Shown piece by piece: positions 1 through 8,661 of a stretch of DNA of 42,457 bases; within the stretch, counting starts at the first letter, position 1; each line of letters begins with the position of its first letter. The position numbers and the translations under genes were made by a program. Source of the stretch: an uncultured Clostridium sp. (GTDB taxonomy: Bacteria > Bacillota > Clostridia > TANB77 > CAG-508); contig USEX01000010.1 of assembly GCA_900553755.1 (NCBI GenBank), forward strand, positions 1 to 42,457, in the 5' to 3' direction. Under the pieces are notes generated by a model, which was not told the origin of the DNA, did not search any database, and was given only the letters and a program-made list of their open reading frames with translations.

Positions 1-171
1 CAAAATAGATTATGAAGACTTCCCAGAAGGTCCTTTGGACTTCTGGGAAAATTATAAAGTGCGTATAATAAAGTCTTATCAATATTAGAAAAAGACACAA
101 AAATACCAGTATTTAATCTTATGGGAAATGATATTCCAGATGAGGAATATAAAGAATTTAAAGAGAATTAA
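1..171 (+). pseudogene. Frameshifted C-terminal fragment of an unrecognised gene
   Basis: Two short reading stretches appear to continue one another in different frames. Bases 2 to about 58 read as a protein-like stretch containing EDFPEGPLDFWENYK. From about base 58 the frame starting at base 61 reads AYNKVLSILEKDTKIPVF and ends at a TAA at 169-171. Both have ordinary codon use for this genome, which suggests a gene tail with a frameshift, cut off by the window edge. I do not recognise the family. The stretch 19-47 also holds a perfect 10-bp inverted repeat (TTCCCAGAAG / CTTCTGGGAA), which may be chance within coding sequence. The alternative is that one or both stretches are not coding. Confidence 0.3.
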
Positions 172-231
172 AAAAAGTAAATTCAAGTTATTGTATAATA
201 ATTTGGATTTAATTTTTTGAAAATATGCTCA

Positions 232-266
232 TCTAAAAAAAACTGTAATTTTACAATTTTTTTTAG
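232..266 (+). terminator. AT-rich hairpin, possible terminator
   Basis: An inverted repeat of about 12 bp (ATCTAAAAAAAA and TTTTTTTTAGAT) flanks a small inner hairpin. It lies between the gene fragment ending at 171 and the start of the broken ATPase at 307. The stem is almost entirely A-T and there is no clean U-tract after it, so termination is plausible but weakly supported. Confidence 0.35.
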
Positions 267-306
267 ATAAAACTATAGAATATTATAAGAAATAGGAGGA
301 TAGTCT

Positions 307-1310
307 ATGGAGATAAAAAGAGATTATTATTTGAATAAACTTATAAAAGCCAAACAAGATGGCTTAATAAAAGTTGTAACTGGTATTCGTAGATGTGGCA
401 AATCATATTTATTAAATGAGTTGTTTTATAAACATCAGATATAATAACAGAATTTAGAGGCAGAGGGGAAGAAATCAGAGTTTATCCATTAAGTTTTGCT
501 GAATTTATGTCTGTATATGATGGAGACAAAATGGAAGAATGGATGGAATATATAACTTATGGAGGCTTACCTCTTGTTACTTTAATGAAAGATGATGAAA
601 GAAAAGATGCTTATTTAAAAGAACAACAACAAAATGTATATATAAATGATGTAATTGAAAGAAACAATATAAGTAATGAGAGTTCTATCATAACTCAAAT
701 GGTAAAAATAATATCTTCTAGCATTGGATCATTAACTAATCCTAAAAAAATATCTGATACATTCAAAAGTGAATTAGATATTGATATAGCACCTGCTACA
801 ATTTCATCATATCTAAAATATTTAGAAGAAGCATTTTTAATTGAAAATGCTGAAAGATATGATATAAAAGGAAGAAAATATATAAGTACACCATCAAAAT
901 ATTATTTTAGCGATTTAGGACTTCGTAATTCATTTATAAATTTTAGGCAACAAGAAGAAACACATATAATGGAAAATGCAATTTATTTAGAATTAAAAAG
1001 AAGAGGTTACCAAGTTGATGTAGGTGTAGTAGAGCAAAGGACAAAAGAAAATGATAAATTAGCATATAAACAACTTGAAATAGACTTTATTGCTAATAAA
1101 GGAAGTAATAAAATATATATTCAATCTGCATTTGCAATGCCAGATGAAGAAAAAAGACAACAAGAAGAAAGACCATTGTTAAAAATAAATGATTCTTTTA
1201 AAAAATTCATAATTGTTAAGGATTTTATAAAAAGATGGAGAGACGAAGAAGGCATAATAACAATGAGCATATTTGATTTTCTATTAGATATGGAAAGTTT
1301 AAAATATTAA
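307..1310 (+). pseudogene. DUF4143-type AAA ATPase, broken by an internal deletion
   Basis: The gene starts at ATG 307 behind an AGGAGG-like site. It reads 45 residues, including a Walker A motif (GIRRCGKSYLL, about residues 26-36), then hits two stops just after 435. From 435 a different frame resumes in mid-domain at SDIITEFRGRG and continues through YPLSFAEF to a DUF4143 C-terminal half ending at 1310. The central part of the ATPase domain, including the expected Walker B acidic residues, is missing. Compared with the intact relative at 20972-22270, roughly 95-100 codons are lost, and the junction is also out of frame. These proteins are predicted ATPases of uncertain function. The part from 507 (267 residues) could be translated alone but would lack ATP binding, so it is called a pseudogene. 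Confidence 0.85.
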
Positions 1311-1418
1311 CAATTTAGAAGTGTAAAAAAATGACTATACAATTTATAACAGAGTATTTAGATAATAAAATAGCAGAAAATGAAAGTTATAACAAAAGTC
1401 AAAATAAATAAAAAACAG

Positions 1419-1447
1419 TTGAAAATAAAAAATTGGTATGCTAAGAT
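1419..1447 (+). promoter_or_regulatory. Sigma-A type promoter for the pilin-like gene leader
   Basis: TTGAAA at 1419-1424 and TAAGAT at 1442-1447 are separated by 17 bp. Transcription would start near 1454, giving a leader of about 180 nt before the gene at 1637. Confidence 0.5.
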
Positions 1448-1453
1448 AGTGTT

Positions 1454-1636
1454 GTAAACAAAGGTATTTGAAGCGCAAAAGAAGAGAAAAGGAGTAAAGT
1501 AAAATGAATAAACCAGCAAACCGTTTATTATAAATATAAGAAGATAGGAGTAGTTTAGAAAAACTATTTCTGTCTTTTTTGCGTTTAAAAATACTTAAAG
1601 TGAATAAAATTAACGAAAAATGGGAGGAAAATTAAA
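1454..1636 (+). promoter_or_regulatory. Leader with mini-ORF and attenuator-like terminator
   Basis: This fills the gap between the broken ATPase and the pilin-like gene. It holds a nine-codon ORF at 1504-1533 (MNKPANRLL) preceded by AAAGGAG. Eight bases after its stop comes a 15-bp hairpin with G-U pairs (1542-1556 with 1561-1575), followed by a T-run to 1580, which has the form of an intrinsic terminator. The upstream stretch CGCAAAA at 1474-1480 is exactly complementary to TTTTGCG at 1577-1583, which overlaps the U-tract, so an alternative fold is possible. The arrangement resembles a leader-peptide or riboswitch-like attenuator. I could not match it to a named riboswitch class. Confidence 0.5.
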
Positions 1637-2866
1637 ATGAAAACAAATGTTAAAGTTACAAGCAAACAAGAAACAGGAATCACACTTATTGCTTTGGTTG
1701 TAACAATAGTTGTGCTTCTAATACTTGCAGGAGTATCGGTAAGTCTGCTACAAGATGAAAATGGAATTATTGAAAAGTCAAAAGTTGCAAAAATAGAAAC
1801 AAGAGCATCACAAGTAGAAGATGAAGTAGGAATGTGGAAACTAAATAACTTCATAAGTAAAGAATCAAACCAGGAACAAGAAAGTGCAGATGAAATGTTA
1901 GAAGACTTGATTTCTAGAAAGTTATTAACAGAAGACGAAATAGACAGAAATCAAGAGCTAATCACAATAAAGAAAAATGATGGAACCGTAGTAAAAGAAA
2001 TAAGTTATAGTAGTGTAACAATAAACATCAGCAAAACACCAGCTACAGAAAAAGCATGGAAAGTCTTAGTAAAAGTAGACTCAGTGGATGGATTAGCAAC
2101 AATAAAAAATGATGAAGAGTTTTATAATTTTATAAATTCATTAAGTGATGCACGAAAGAAAGAAATAATTAGAAATGGACTCATAAAGGATGTAAATGAT
2201 CATGACTCATCTGCAAATTGTACGACATTTCAAGATGTATTAGACTATTATAAAAATCAGGGCTGGATTGAAGAGGCAACAGAGGAAGCATTTTGGCATG
2301 GTGCGACGTCAGAAGATATAGATCATGAATTAGAACGCATACTGCAGGATTTCTATTATAATGAATTTACTAATCAAGTAGAAGGTTATACAGTAACCAA
2401 TCCAGACAATGAAGCTTCAAACACATATATAGCGAAAGCAAACGACACGTATACATTCAAAATACAAGACATAGTAACAGGCAAAATATATACTAAAAAA
2501 GTAGAAGTAACAAATGTGGATACGAGCTTGATACCATATTTCCCAACAACGAGGCTGAAGAATGGATGGACTGGTATTCTAATGTTTGATACAAGTATAA
2601 ATGATTATACAACATTTGAAAAAGCATATATAATATTAAATGGGGAAAAAATTGAAATAGATAAATTTGATATAGGTTATATAGATGATTATATGGCAGT
2701 TAATGCAGCAATTCCTAATACATCAAATAAGTTAGTAAAAGAAGGAAAAATAGAGAAGGAAGAAGATTTAATAGGAACAACTCAAACTTTTATACTAGAA
2801 AAAGATGGAGTTGAATTTGATATACAAGTTCTAATCACGGTAGGTGAACCTGGCGAACCTAGCTAG
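1637..2866 (+). CDS. Pilin-like (type IV prepilin N-terminus) surface or secreted protein
   Basis: This 409-residue protein has the N-terminus of type IV prepilins and pseudopilins: a short basic leader, then ETGITLIALVVTIVVLLILA, with predicted cleavage by prepilin peptidase after the glycine at about residue 14 and a hydrophobic helix to about residue 36. A charged helical region follows (about 45-110). The rest is acidic and polar without a recognised fold. It ends in GEPGEPS and has no second membrane segment. Proteins of this architecture are frequent in gut Clostridia and are presumed to be displayed or assembled at the surface; the specific role is unknown. Start ATG 1637 has a strong GGGAGG site nine bases upstream. 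It shares only the N-terminal module with the gene at 40656. Expression is probably controlled by the attenuator-like leader. Confidence 0.75.
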   Translation: MKTNVKVTSKQETGITLIALVVTIVVLLILAGVSVSLLQDENGIIEKSKVAKIETRASQVEDEVGMWKLNNFISKESNQEQESADEMLEDLISRKLLTEDEIDRNQELITIKKNDGTVVKEISYSSVTINISKTPATEKAWKVLVKVDSVDGLATIKNDEEFYNFINSLSDARKKEIIRNGLIKDVNDHDSSANCTTFQDVLDYYKNQGWIEEATEEAFWHGATSEDIDHELERILQDFYYNEFTNQVEGYTVTNPDNEASNTYIAKANDTYTFKIQDIVTGKIYTKKVEVTNVDTSLIPYFPTTRLKNGWTGILMFDTSINDYTTFEKAYIILNGEKIEIDKFDIGYIDDYMAVNAAIPNTSNKLVKEGKIEKEEDLIGTTQTFILEKDGVEFDIQVLITVGEPGEPS

Positions 2867-2897
2867 TAACTAATGAAGTAATTCACAATAATTTTCT

Positions 2898-2919
2898 GGA
2901 TTAAATTTCAAATCCAGAG
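2898..2919 (+). other. Small hairpin after the pilin-like gene
   Basis: CTGGATT and AATCCAG can form a 7-bp stem about 30 bases after the stop codon. There is no U-tract, so it is more likely a 3' mRNA structure or processing site than an intrinsic terminator. The rest of 2867-3006 shows nothing else recognisable. Confidence 0.35.
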
Positions 2920-3006
2920 AAGAGGATGGTTATATAATAAATGAAGTTTTGTGAAGTAAATACAATAAAAAAATTAATAGATTAAAACAGAATTTATCTA
3001 ATTCTA

Positions 3007-3036
3007 TTGATTTTTCTGTATAAAATATGTTATTAT
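3007..3036 (+). promoter_or_regulatory. Sigma-A type promoter of valS
   Basis: TTGATT at 3007-3012 and TATTAT at 3031-3036 have 18-bp spacing. They lie just ahead of the T-box leader, so transcription would begin near 3043. Confidence 0.55.
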
Positions 3037-3042
3037 AGTAAC

Positions 3043-3320
3043 ATAATAATAAAAAGCGAAGAACAAGAGGAGTAAGTTTGGAACATCTATACAGAGAAAA
3101 GAAGAAAAACTGCTGAGATCTTCTTATAGAAAGTTAAACTGAATGTAGCTTGGGAGCTGATATATTGAAATAATAGTAAATATATCCGTGTAGTTTACGT
3201 TACAAAACAAATGAGATGTATATTGAAGTTTAAATTATAAACAATATACAAATAAGGTGGTACCGTGAGAATTATTCTCGCCCTTAACTAAATTTAAGTT
3301 AAGTGGCGAGTTTTTGTTTT
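3043..3320 (+). promoter_or_regulatory. T-box leader, valine-specific
   Basis: The leader ends with the diagnostic T-box sequence AAGGTGGTACCGTG at 3254-3267 and an overlapping intrinsic terminator. Stem I occupies roughly 3055-3165; the likely specifier codon is GTA (Val) at 3145-3147 in the stretch GAATGTAGC. The tRNA-end binding sequence TGGT in the T-box complements ACCA, the 3' end of a tRNA with discriminator A, as in tRNA-Val(UAC) encoded at 7348-7423. Uncharged tRNA-Val should stabilise the antiterminator and allow valS transcription. Family recognition is very secure; the exact specifier position is inferred by eye. Confidence 0.93.
3277..3320 (+). terminator. T-box regulated terminator of valS
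   Basis: A long stem forms between CTCGCC-TTAACT (from 3277) and AGTTAAG-GGCGAG (ending 3310), followed by a T-rich run to 3320. Its 5' arm overlaps the antiterminator, as in all terminating T-boxes. Confidence 0.9.
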
Positions 3321-3379
3321 ATATGAAAAATGCTACTTTAACTTAAAAATTAAAATATATAAAGAAGGGAAGATGCTAA

Positions 3380-6142
3380 ATGAGTAAACATGAGTTGGAA
3401 GGAAAATTTAATCCAAAAGATTTTGAAGATGAAATTTATGAGAATTGGGAGAAGAAAGGCTATTTTAAACCTAGCAATGACAAATCTAAAAAGCCATACA
3501 CAATAGTAATTCCGCCACCAAACATTACTGGTAGATTACACATGGGACATGCTTTAGATGAAACTTTGCAAGATATATTAATTAGATATAAGAGAATGGC
3601 TGGATTTAATGCTCTTTGGATTCCAGGAACAGACCATGCTTCTATTGCAACAGAGGCTAAGATTGTTGCTAAATTAAAAGAAGAAGGAATTACTAAGGAA
3701 GACTTAGGCAGAGAAGAATTCTTAAAAAGAGCTTGGGACTGGAAAAAGGAGTACGGTGGAATAATTACAAAGCAAATTAGAAAACTTGGAAGTTCCTGCG
3801 ATTGGTCAAGAGAAAGATTTACCCTAGACGAAGGACTTTCTAATGCTGTTCAAACTGTATTTATTAATTTGTATAATAAAGGACTAATATACAGAGGCGA
3901 AAGAATGATAAACTGGTGCCCAACTTGCCATACATCAATTTCAGATTCAGAAGTTGAATATGAGCAAGAACCTACACATTTGTGGCATATTAAATATCCA
4001 ATAAAGGGTGAAGAAGGAAAATATTTAATAGTTGCTACAACAAGACCAGAAACAATGCTTGGAGATACTGGTGTTGCAGTAAATCCAAAAGATGAAAGAT
4101 ATAAGGCTTACATTGGAAAGACAGTTGTGCTTCCAATAGTAGGAAGAGAAATTCCAATAATTGCAGCAGATTTTGTTGAAACAGAGTTCGGAACAGGTGC
4201 GGTAAAGCTTACTCCTGCACATGATGTAAACGATTATCAAGCTGGATTAGATAATAATTTAGAGATGATAAAAGTATTTGATGAAAATGGAATAATGAAT
4301 GATATAGTTCCTGAATTTGCTGGATTAGATATATATGAAGCAAGAAAACGTATAGTAGAGAAATTAAAGGAAATTGGTGCATTAATAAAAATAGAAGACT
4401 ACACACATGATGTAGGAAAATGTTATAGATGCCATCAAACAATAGAGCCAATGATTTCAAAACAATGGTTTGTAAAAATGGAGCCACTTGCAAAACCAGC
4501 AATTGAAGCCGTAAAAACAGGAAAAACAAGATTCATACCAGAAAGATTTGAAAAAACATATTTCAACTGGCTAGAAAACATCAAAGATTGGTGTATATCA
4601 AGACAATTATGGTGGGGACATAGAATACCTGCATATTACTGTGATGACTGTGGTGAAATAATGGTTGGAAAAGAAATGCCAGAAAAATGCGATAAATGTG
4701 GAAGCACACACTTGCATCAAGATGAAGATACACTAGATACATGGTTTAGCTCTGCATTATGGCCATTCTCAACACTTGGTTGGCCAGAACAAACAGAGGA
4801 CTTCAAATACTTCTATCCAACTTCAACATTAGTAACAGGATATGACATAATACCATTTTGGGTGATGAGAATGATGTTTTCTGGAATAGAACACACAGGT
4901 GAAGTTCCGTTTAAAGATATACTAATACATGGAATTGTAAGAGATGCTCAAGGCAGAAAAATGTCTAAGAGTCTAGGAAACGGAATAGATCCACTAGAAA
5001 TAATAGACAAATATGGAACAGACGCATTACGTTTATCATTAATAATGGGAATAACACCAGGAAATGACATAAGATATATGCCAGAAAAACTAGAATCAGC
5101 TTCAAACTTTGCAAACAAACTATGGAACGCATCAAAATTCGTTCTAATGAATATAAAAAACCCAATAGGGACGCCCCTTTTTGGGCGAAATGCAGAATCA
5201 CCGGAAGTTGGAAACTGCGTAGAAGACGGAACGGGCAAAGCATTGTCTGAACAAACTGCTATTGATTCAATAATGAGCATAGATGTTTCAAAACTTGAAT
5301 ATGAAGATAAATGGATTTTATCTAAATTAAATACTTTAATAAAAGAAGCAACTGCAAATCTAGATAATTTCGACATGGGAGTATATGCTCAAAAGATATA
5401 TGATTTCACATGGAATGAGTTCTGCGATTGGTATATTGAAATTGTAAAACCTCGTCTATATAACAAAGAGAATACAGACGAAAAAGCAGTAGAATCAAGA
5501 ATAGCAGCACAAAGAGTTCTAAACAAGGTATTGGGAGATATATTAAAATTATTACACCCAATCATGCCATTCATAACAGAAAAAATATATGATGAGCTAT
5601 ATACAAATGACGAGAGCATAATGATTTCAGCTTGGCCAACACCATGCAAAGAATACGAATTCGAGAAAGAAGAATATCACCTAGAAGAAATCAAAAAAAT
5701 AATAATCCAAATTAGAAATACAAGAACAAACATGAACGTTCATCCATCTAAGAAATCTGAATTGATTTTTGTAATAGATGATGAAGAATACAAAACATTA
5801 ATAGAAAATTCTAAACCATGGCTTGAAAAACTTGGATTTGCTTCTAAGATAGAAATAGAAAAAGATGAAACAAACATACCAAAACATGTTGTAACAATGC
5901 TTGCAGACGGAATAAAAGCGTTCATTCCATCAGAAGAACTAGTTGATTTAGCTGAGGAAAAGGCAAAACTAGAGGCTGAAAAGACAAGACTTGAAGCAGA
6001 AGTTGCAAGAAGCACGAAAATGCTTTCAAATCCTGGATTCGTAAACAAGGCTCCAGAGGCTAAAGTTCAAGAAGAAAAAGAAAAAATGCAAAAATACAAA
6101 GAAATGCTAGAAGACACAATAAAGAGATTAGAGCAAATTTAA
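3380..6142 (+). CDS. valS: Valine--tRNA ligase
   Basis: Class I aminoacyl-tRNA synthetase that charges tRNA-Val in the cytoplasm. The 920-residue length fits bacterial ValRS. The HIGH motif is HMGH at residues 54-57, with the conserved PPPNITGRLHMGH context. The KMSKS motif is at 527-531. A CP1 editing domain lies between them (about 200-350), with a zinc-binding cysteine set near 433-448 (CDDC...CDKC). The C-terminus from about 850 is the usual coiled coil, rich in EEKAKLEAEK repeats. Start ATG 3380 has AAGGGAAG upstream. Expression is controlled by the T-box. Oddity: residues about 594-632 (bases 5161-5275) form an extra, GC-richer segment between the Rossmann fold and the anticodon-binding domain that is not expected in the family. 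Confidence 0.98.
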   Translation: MSKHELEGKFNPKDFEDEIYENWEKKGYFKPSNDKSKKPYTIVIPPPNITGRLHMGHALDETLQDILIRYKRMAGFNALWIPGTDHASIATEAKIVAKLKEEGITKEDLGREEFLKRAWDWKKEYGGIITKQIRKLGSSCDWSRERFTLDEGLSNAVQTVFINLYNKGLIYRGERMINWCPTCHTSISDSEVEYEQEPTHLWHIKYPIKGEEGKYLIVATTRPETMLGDTGVAVNPKDERYKAYIGKTVVLPIVGREIPIIAADFVETEFGTGAVKLTPAHDVNDYQAGLDNNLEMIKVFDENGIMNDIVPEFAGLDIYEARKRIVEKLKEIGALIKIEDYTHDVGKCYRCHQTIEPMISKQWFVKMEPLAKPAIEAVKTGKTRFIPERFEKTYFNWLENIKDWCISRQLWWGHRIPAYYCDDCGEIMVGKEMPEKCDKCGSTHLHQDEDTLDTWFSSALWPFSTLGWPEQTEDFKYFYPTSTLVTGYDIIPFWVMRMMFSGIEHTGEVPFKDILIHGIVRDAQGRKMSKSLGNGIDPLEIIDKYGTDALRLSLIMGITPGNDIRYMPEKLESASNFANKLWNASKFVLMNIKNPIGTPLFGRNAESPEVGNCVEDGTGKALSEQTAIDSIMSIDVSKLEYEDKWILSKLNTLIKEATANLDNFDMGVYAQKIYDFTWNEFCDWYIEIVKPRLYNKENTDEKAVESRIAAQRVLNKVLGDILKLLHPIMPFITEKIYDELYTNDESIMISAWPTPCKEYEFEKEEYHLEEIKKIIIQIRNTRTNMNVHPSKKSELIFVIDDEEYKTLIENSKPWLEKLGFASKIEIEKDETNIPKHVVTMLADGIKAFIPSEELVDLAEEKAKLEAEKTRLEAEVARSTKMLSNPGFVNKAPEAKVQEEKEKMQKYKEMLEDTIKRLEQI

Positions 6143-6197
6143 CATTATAATGTAAAAGAAAGGTCCCAATATTAAATATTGGGGTTCGGGTATTTAA

Positions 6198-7112
6198 ATG
6201 GAAAAATATATAGTAACATCATATGAGCATCCAGATTTAGATGGAATATCTTCAATGTATGCGTACTCAGAATATCTTAATAAAACAGGCAAGTCAAGTA
6301 GATATTATGTTTGTAAAAATATAAAGACCGAACCACATATTGTGTGTGATATGTTTGGGATAGAACTGGATTCGGTAGACGAAATTGAAGAAGATGCAAA
6401 TATCGTATTGGTTGATACAAACAATCCTAAAATGGTGCCGTTTATCAATGAAAATAAAATTATTGAAATAATAGATCATCATAAATTAAGATTTGGCTTG
6501 CCGGAATATACAACATATGAAATTGAAGAAATAGGTGCTGCAGCTACTTTAGTTGCTGATAGATTTAGACAAAACCACATACCTATTTCAAGAAATTCCG
6601 CAATACTTTTATATTATGGAATAATGTCAAATTCCTTTGCGTTAAAATCTTCTAACACATCGCAAAGAGACATAGAAGTTGCAAAATGGCTGGAAGAACA
6701 ATGCAAGGAAATAAGCAAAGAAAAAATAGAAGAAATATTTAGAGCCAAGTCTGTATTTAAATCATCGTTAAAAGACGAGGTAGAAGCAGAAATTCCTTTA
6801 AAATGCGGAGATATTAGAATGACAGTTGGTCAACTAGAAATAGTTGATGCAGAAAAATTTATCGAAAAAAATAAGGAAGAATTGATGGAAGTTTGCAACT
6901 ATTTAATAGATAGATTTAAGTATGACTGTTTGATAATAAATATAATCGATACAATAGGCGGATATTCAATTCTATTTTCTCCTAACGAGAATACAGATAA
7001 ATTCATAAGAGACAAATTTGGATATGAAATAAAGAACAATATATACGAAAATACAAAATTAGTACAAAGAAAAGAAATAATAAAAAGTTTAAATCTAATG
7101 CTTGCAAATTAA
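6198..7112 (+). CDS. DHH family phosphoesterase, Mn-pyrophosphatase-like
   Basis: This 304-residue protein belongs to the DHH superfamily and resembles manganese-dependent inorganic pyrophosphatases (DHH plus DHHA2). Visible metal-binding motifs are HPDLDG at 11-16, VDTNNP near residue 73 and the signature DHH at 93-95. The C-terminal part (about 190-290) looks like the substrate-binding DHHA2 domain. Manganese PPases carry a different first motif (GHxNPDTD), so substrate identity is uncertain; a phosphoesterase acting on pyrophosphate or small phosphorylated molecules is the safe call. It lies 55 bp after valS and may be cotranscribed, although a small hairpin (CCCAATATT / AATATTGGG) occupies the gap. 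A strong terminator follows. The ribosome site before ATG 6198 is weak. Confidence 0.8.
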   Translation: MEKYIVTSYEHPDLDGISSMYAYSEYLNKTGKSSRYYVCKNIKTEPHIVCDMFGIELDSVDEIEEDANIVLVDTNNPKMVPFINENKIIEIIDHHKLRFGLPEYTTYEIEEIGAAATLVADRFRQNHIPISRNSAILLYYGIMSNSFALKSSNTSQRDIEVAKWLEEQCKEISKEKIEEIFRAKSVFKSSLKDEVEAEIPLKCGDIRMTVGQLEIVDAEKFIEKNKEELMEVCNYLIDRFKYDCLIINIIDTIGGYSILFSPNENTDKFIRDKFGYEIKNNIYENTKLVQRKEIIKSLNLMLAN

Positions 7113-7124
7113 GAATAAAAGAGA

Positions 7125-7187
7125 AGATTCTGAAACTTAAAGTTGTTCAAATAAAACGGAGCAACACAGGTTCAGAGTCTTTTTTTT
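7125..7187 (+). terminator. Intrinsic terminator after the DHH gene
   Basis: A long hairpin pairs AGATTCTGAA (from 7125) with TTCAGAGTCT (ending 7180) and an inner GTTGTTC with GAGCAAC. Eight T residues follow. It separates the valS unit from the tRNA operon. Confidence 0.85.
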
Positions 7188-7298
7188 GCAGAAATTGTCC
7201 ATATAATAAATATGAACTGACCTTTCAGTCTAAGGACATTTCCTACAATTTGTGGTATAAAAATATTAATAAAAAATAAAAAAAATTTAAGATAAGTA

Positions 7299-7327
7299 TT
7301 GACAAGTACAAAGAAATCTAGTATACT
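7299..7327 (+). promoter_or_regulatory. Strong promoter of the tRNA operon
   Basis: TTGACA at 7299-7304 and TATACT at 7322-7327 with exactly 17-bp spacing form a near-consensus sigma-A promoter. The first tRNA starts 21 bases after the -10 element, as expected for a stable-RNA operon. Confidence 0.85.
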
Positions 7328-7347
7328 TAATCTCGTCGGAAGGATAC

Positions 7348-7423
7348 GGTCGCTTAGCTCAGCTGGGAGAGCATCTGCCTTACAAGCAGGGGGTCATAGG
7401 TTCGAGCCCTATAGCGACCACCA
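7348..7423 (+). tRNA. tRNA-Val (anticodon UAC)
   Basis: Full cloverleaf of 76 nt. Acceptor arms are GGTCGCT and AGCGACC, discriminator A at 7420, CCA encoded. The anticodon loop is CTTACAA, giving UAC, which reads GUA. The T-loop is GGTTCGAGCCC. This is the likely effector of the valS T-box (GTA specifier, TGGT binding to ACCA). Confidence 0.97.
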
Positions 7424-7430
7424 TTTTTAC

Positions 7431-7507
7431 GGCCTGGTAGTTCAGTTGGTTAGAACGCTAGCCTGTCACGCTAGAGGTCGACGGTTCGAGCCCGTTCCAG
7501 GTCGCCA
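7431..7507 (+). tRNA. tRNA-Asp (anticodon GUC)
   Basis: Full cloverleaf of 77 nt with encoded CCA. Acceptor arms GGCCTGG and CCAGGTC, including one G-U pair. The anticodon stem is CTAGC/GCTAG with loop CTGTCAC, giving GUC. Confidence 0.97.
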
Positions 7508-7524
7508 TTTTTTTTATATAAAAA

Positions 7525-7600
<76 letters not shown>

Positions 7601-7623
7601 GAAGAAATATTTATACTAAGAAT

Positions 7624-7653
7624 ACGCAGCTCAGTAGTGGCTGTGTTTTTTTT
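7624..7653 (+). terminator. Terminator of the tRNA operon
   Basis: ACGCAGC and GCTGTGT pair (one G-U), followed by a run of eight T residues. It lies 24 bases after tRNA-Phe. Confidence 0.85.
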
Positions 7654-7771
7654 CGCCTAATAAGCTGATTTTTGAATAAAAAGAAAATAAATGCTGGAAA
7701 ATAAAAAGATTTATGGTATAATACGAATATGAAACACTACAATATTAATTAGCAAAGAATGTGGTAATAAA

Positions 7772-8521
7772 ATGTTTTCAAAAATGGGACAGTATGAGCC
7801 TTGCGGAATATTTACAACAGGGCATTTTATATTAATCGCAATTACTGTAATTTGCATAGCAATTGCATTAAAGTATTCAGTAAGGAAGAGTAAAGAAGAA
7901 GTTTATAAAATAATAAGAAATACAACAATTGTAATATGCATATTAGAGGCTATAAAAATAATCTATAGCATACAACAGAACTCGTGGAAGGCGGTAGATA
8001 CATATCTTCCACTGTATTATTGTAGCATTTTAATATATGCAGGATTACTAAGCTCGTTCGGAAAAGGCAAGTTAAAAAAAGCTGGAGATGTGTGCTTAGC
8101 AACGGGCTCTATAATTGGAGGAATTGTATTTATAATATATCCATCCACATCATTACCAAGGTATCCAGCATTTCATATTTTAAGTATATATAGCTTTTTA
8201 TTTCATGGAACTATGGTGTATTTAGGAATATTAATAAACAAAACAAATTATATAGATTTAAAAATTAGTGATGTTAAATATTTTGCAGCTGTAATAGGTG
8301 CAATGAGCATAGCAGCATTAATTGTAAATAAAATATTTGACGTTAATTTGATGTTTATATCAAATAATTTTCCAGGAACGCCTATAGAGATAATATACAA
8401 ATTAACTAATGGAGGCTATGCATATAGTTTGGTTATGGTAATACTTCAAATGACGTTACCGTTTTATGCTTGTTTCTTTCTAAAGTACTTGACAGTTTGT
8501 AAGAATAAGGCTAAAATATAA
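7772..8521 (+). CDS. YwaF/TIGR02206-like integral membrane protein
   Basis: This 249-residue hydrophobic protein has about seven predicted membrane segments (near residues 17-35, 50-66, 76-92, 105-122, 135-155, 168-186, 215-238). The pattern, with an early FTTGHF stretch and a LPLYYCSI motif near residue 81 (LPLHLC in relatives), matches the TIGR02206/YwaF family of conserved membrane proteins of unknown function. The ribosome site before ATG 7772 is poor. It stands alone between the tRNA operon and rny; a possible -10 TATAAT lies at about 7718-7723. Confidence 0.7.
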   Translation: MFSKMGQYEPCGIFTTGHFILIAITVICIAIALKYSVRKSKEEVYKIIRNTTIVICILEAIKIIYSIQQNSWKAVDTYLPLYYCSILIYAGLLSSFGKGKLKKAGDVCLATGSIIGGIVFIIYPSTSLPRYPAFHILSIYSFLFHGTMVYLGILINKTNYIDLKISDVKYFAAVIGAMSIAALIVNKIFDVNLMFISNNFPGTPIEIIYKLTNGGYAYSLVMVILQMTLPFYACFFLKYLTVCKNKAKI

Positions 8522-8661
8522 TAGGATATAATATATGTATTAATAAAAATAGATTAAATAAAAATAACCAAGTGCATACAAAATGCACAAAATATAATCT
8601 AAAAATATTAGATATATATTTATACGCACATTGAAAATTTAATAGAAAGAGGTGTAAGATT

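Noticed and set aside
1490..1540. GCAAACC in the pilin-like gene leader suggested a c-di-GMP-I riboswitch
   Set aside because: The other conserved elements (the GAAA tetraloop-type stem and the ACGCAAAGC stretch in the right order) could not be placed, so only an unnamed attenuator is claimed.
1637..2866. First pilin-like gene as a second DGR target
   Set aside because: Its C-terminus shows no lectin-like motifs, no GC shift and no NNY-codon block.
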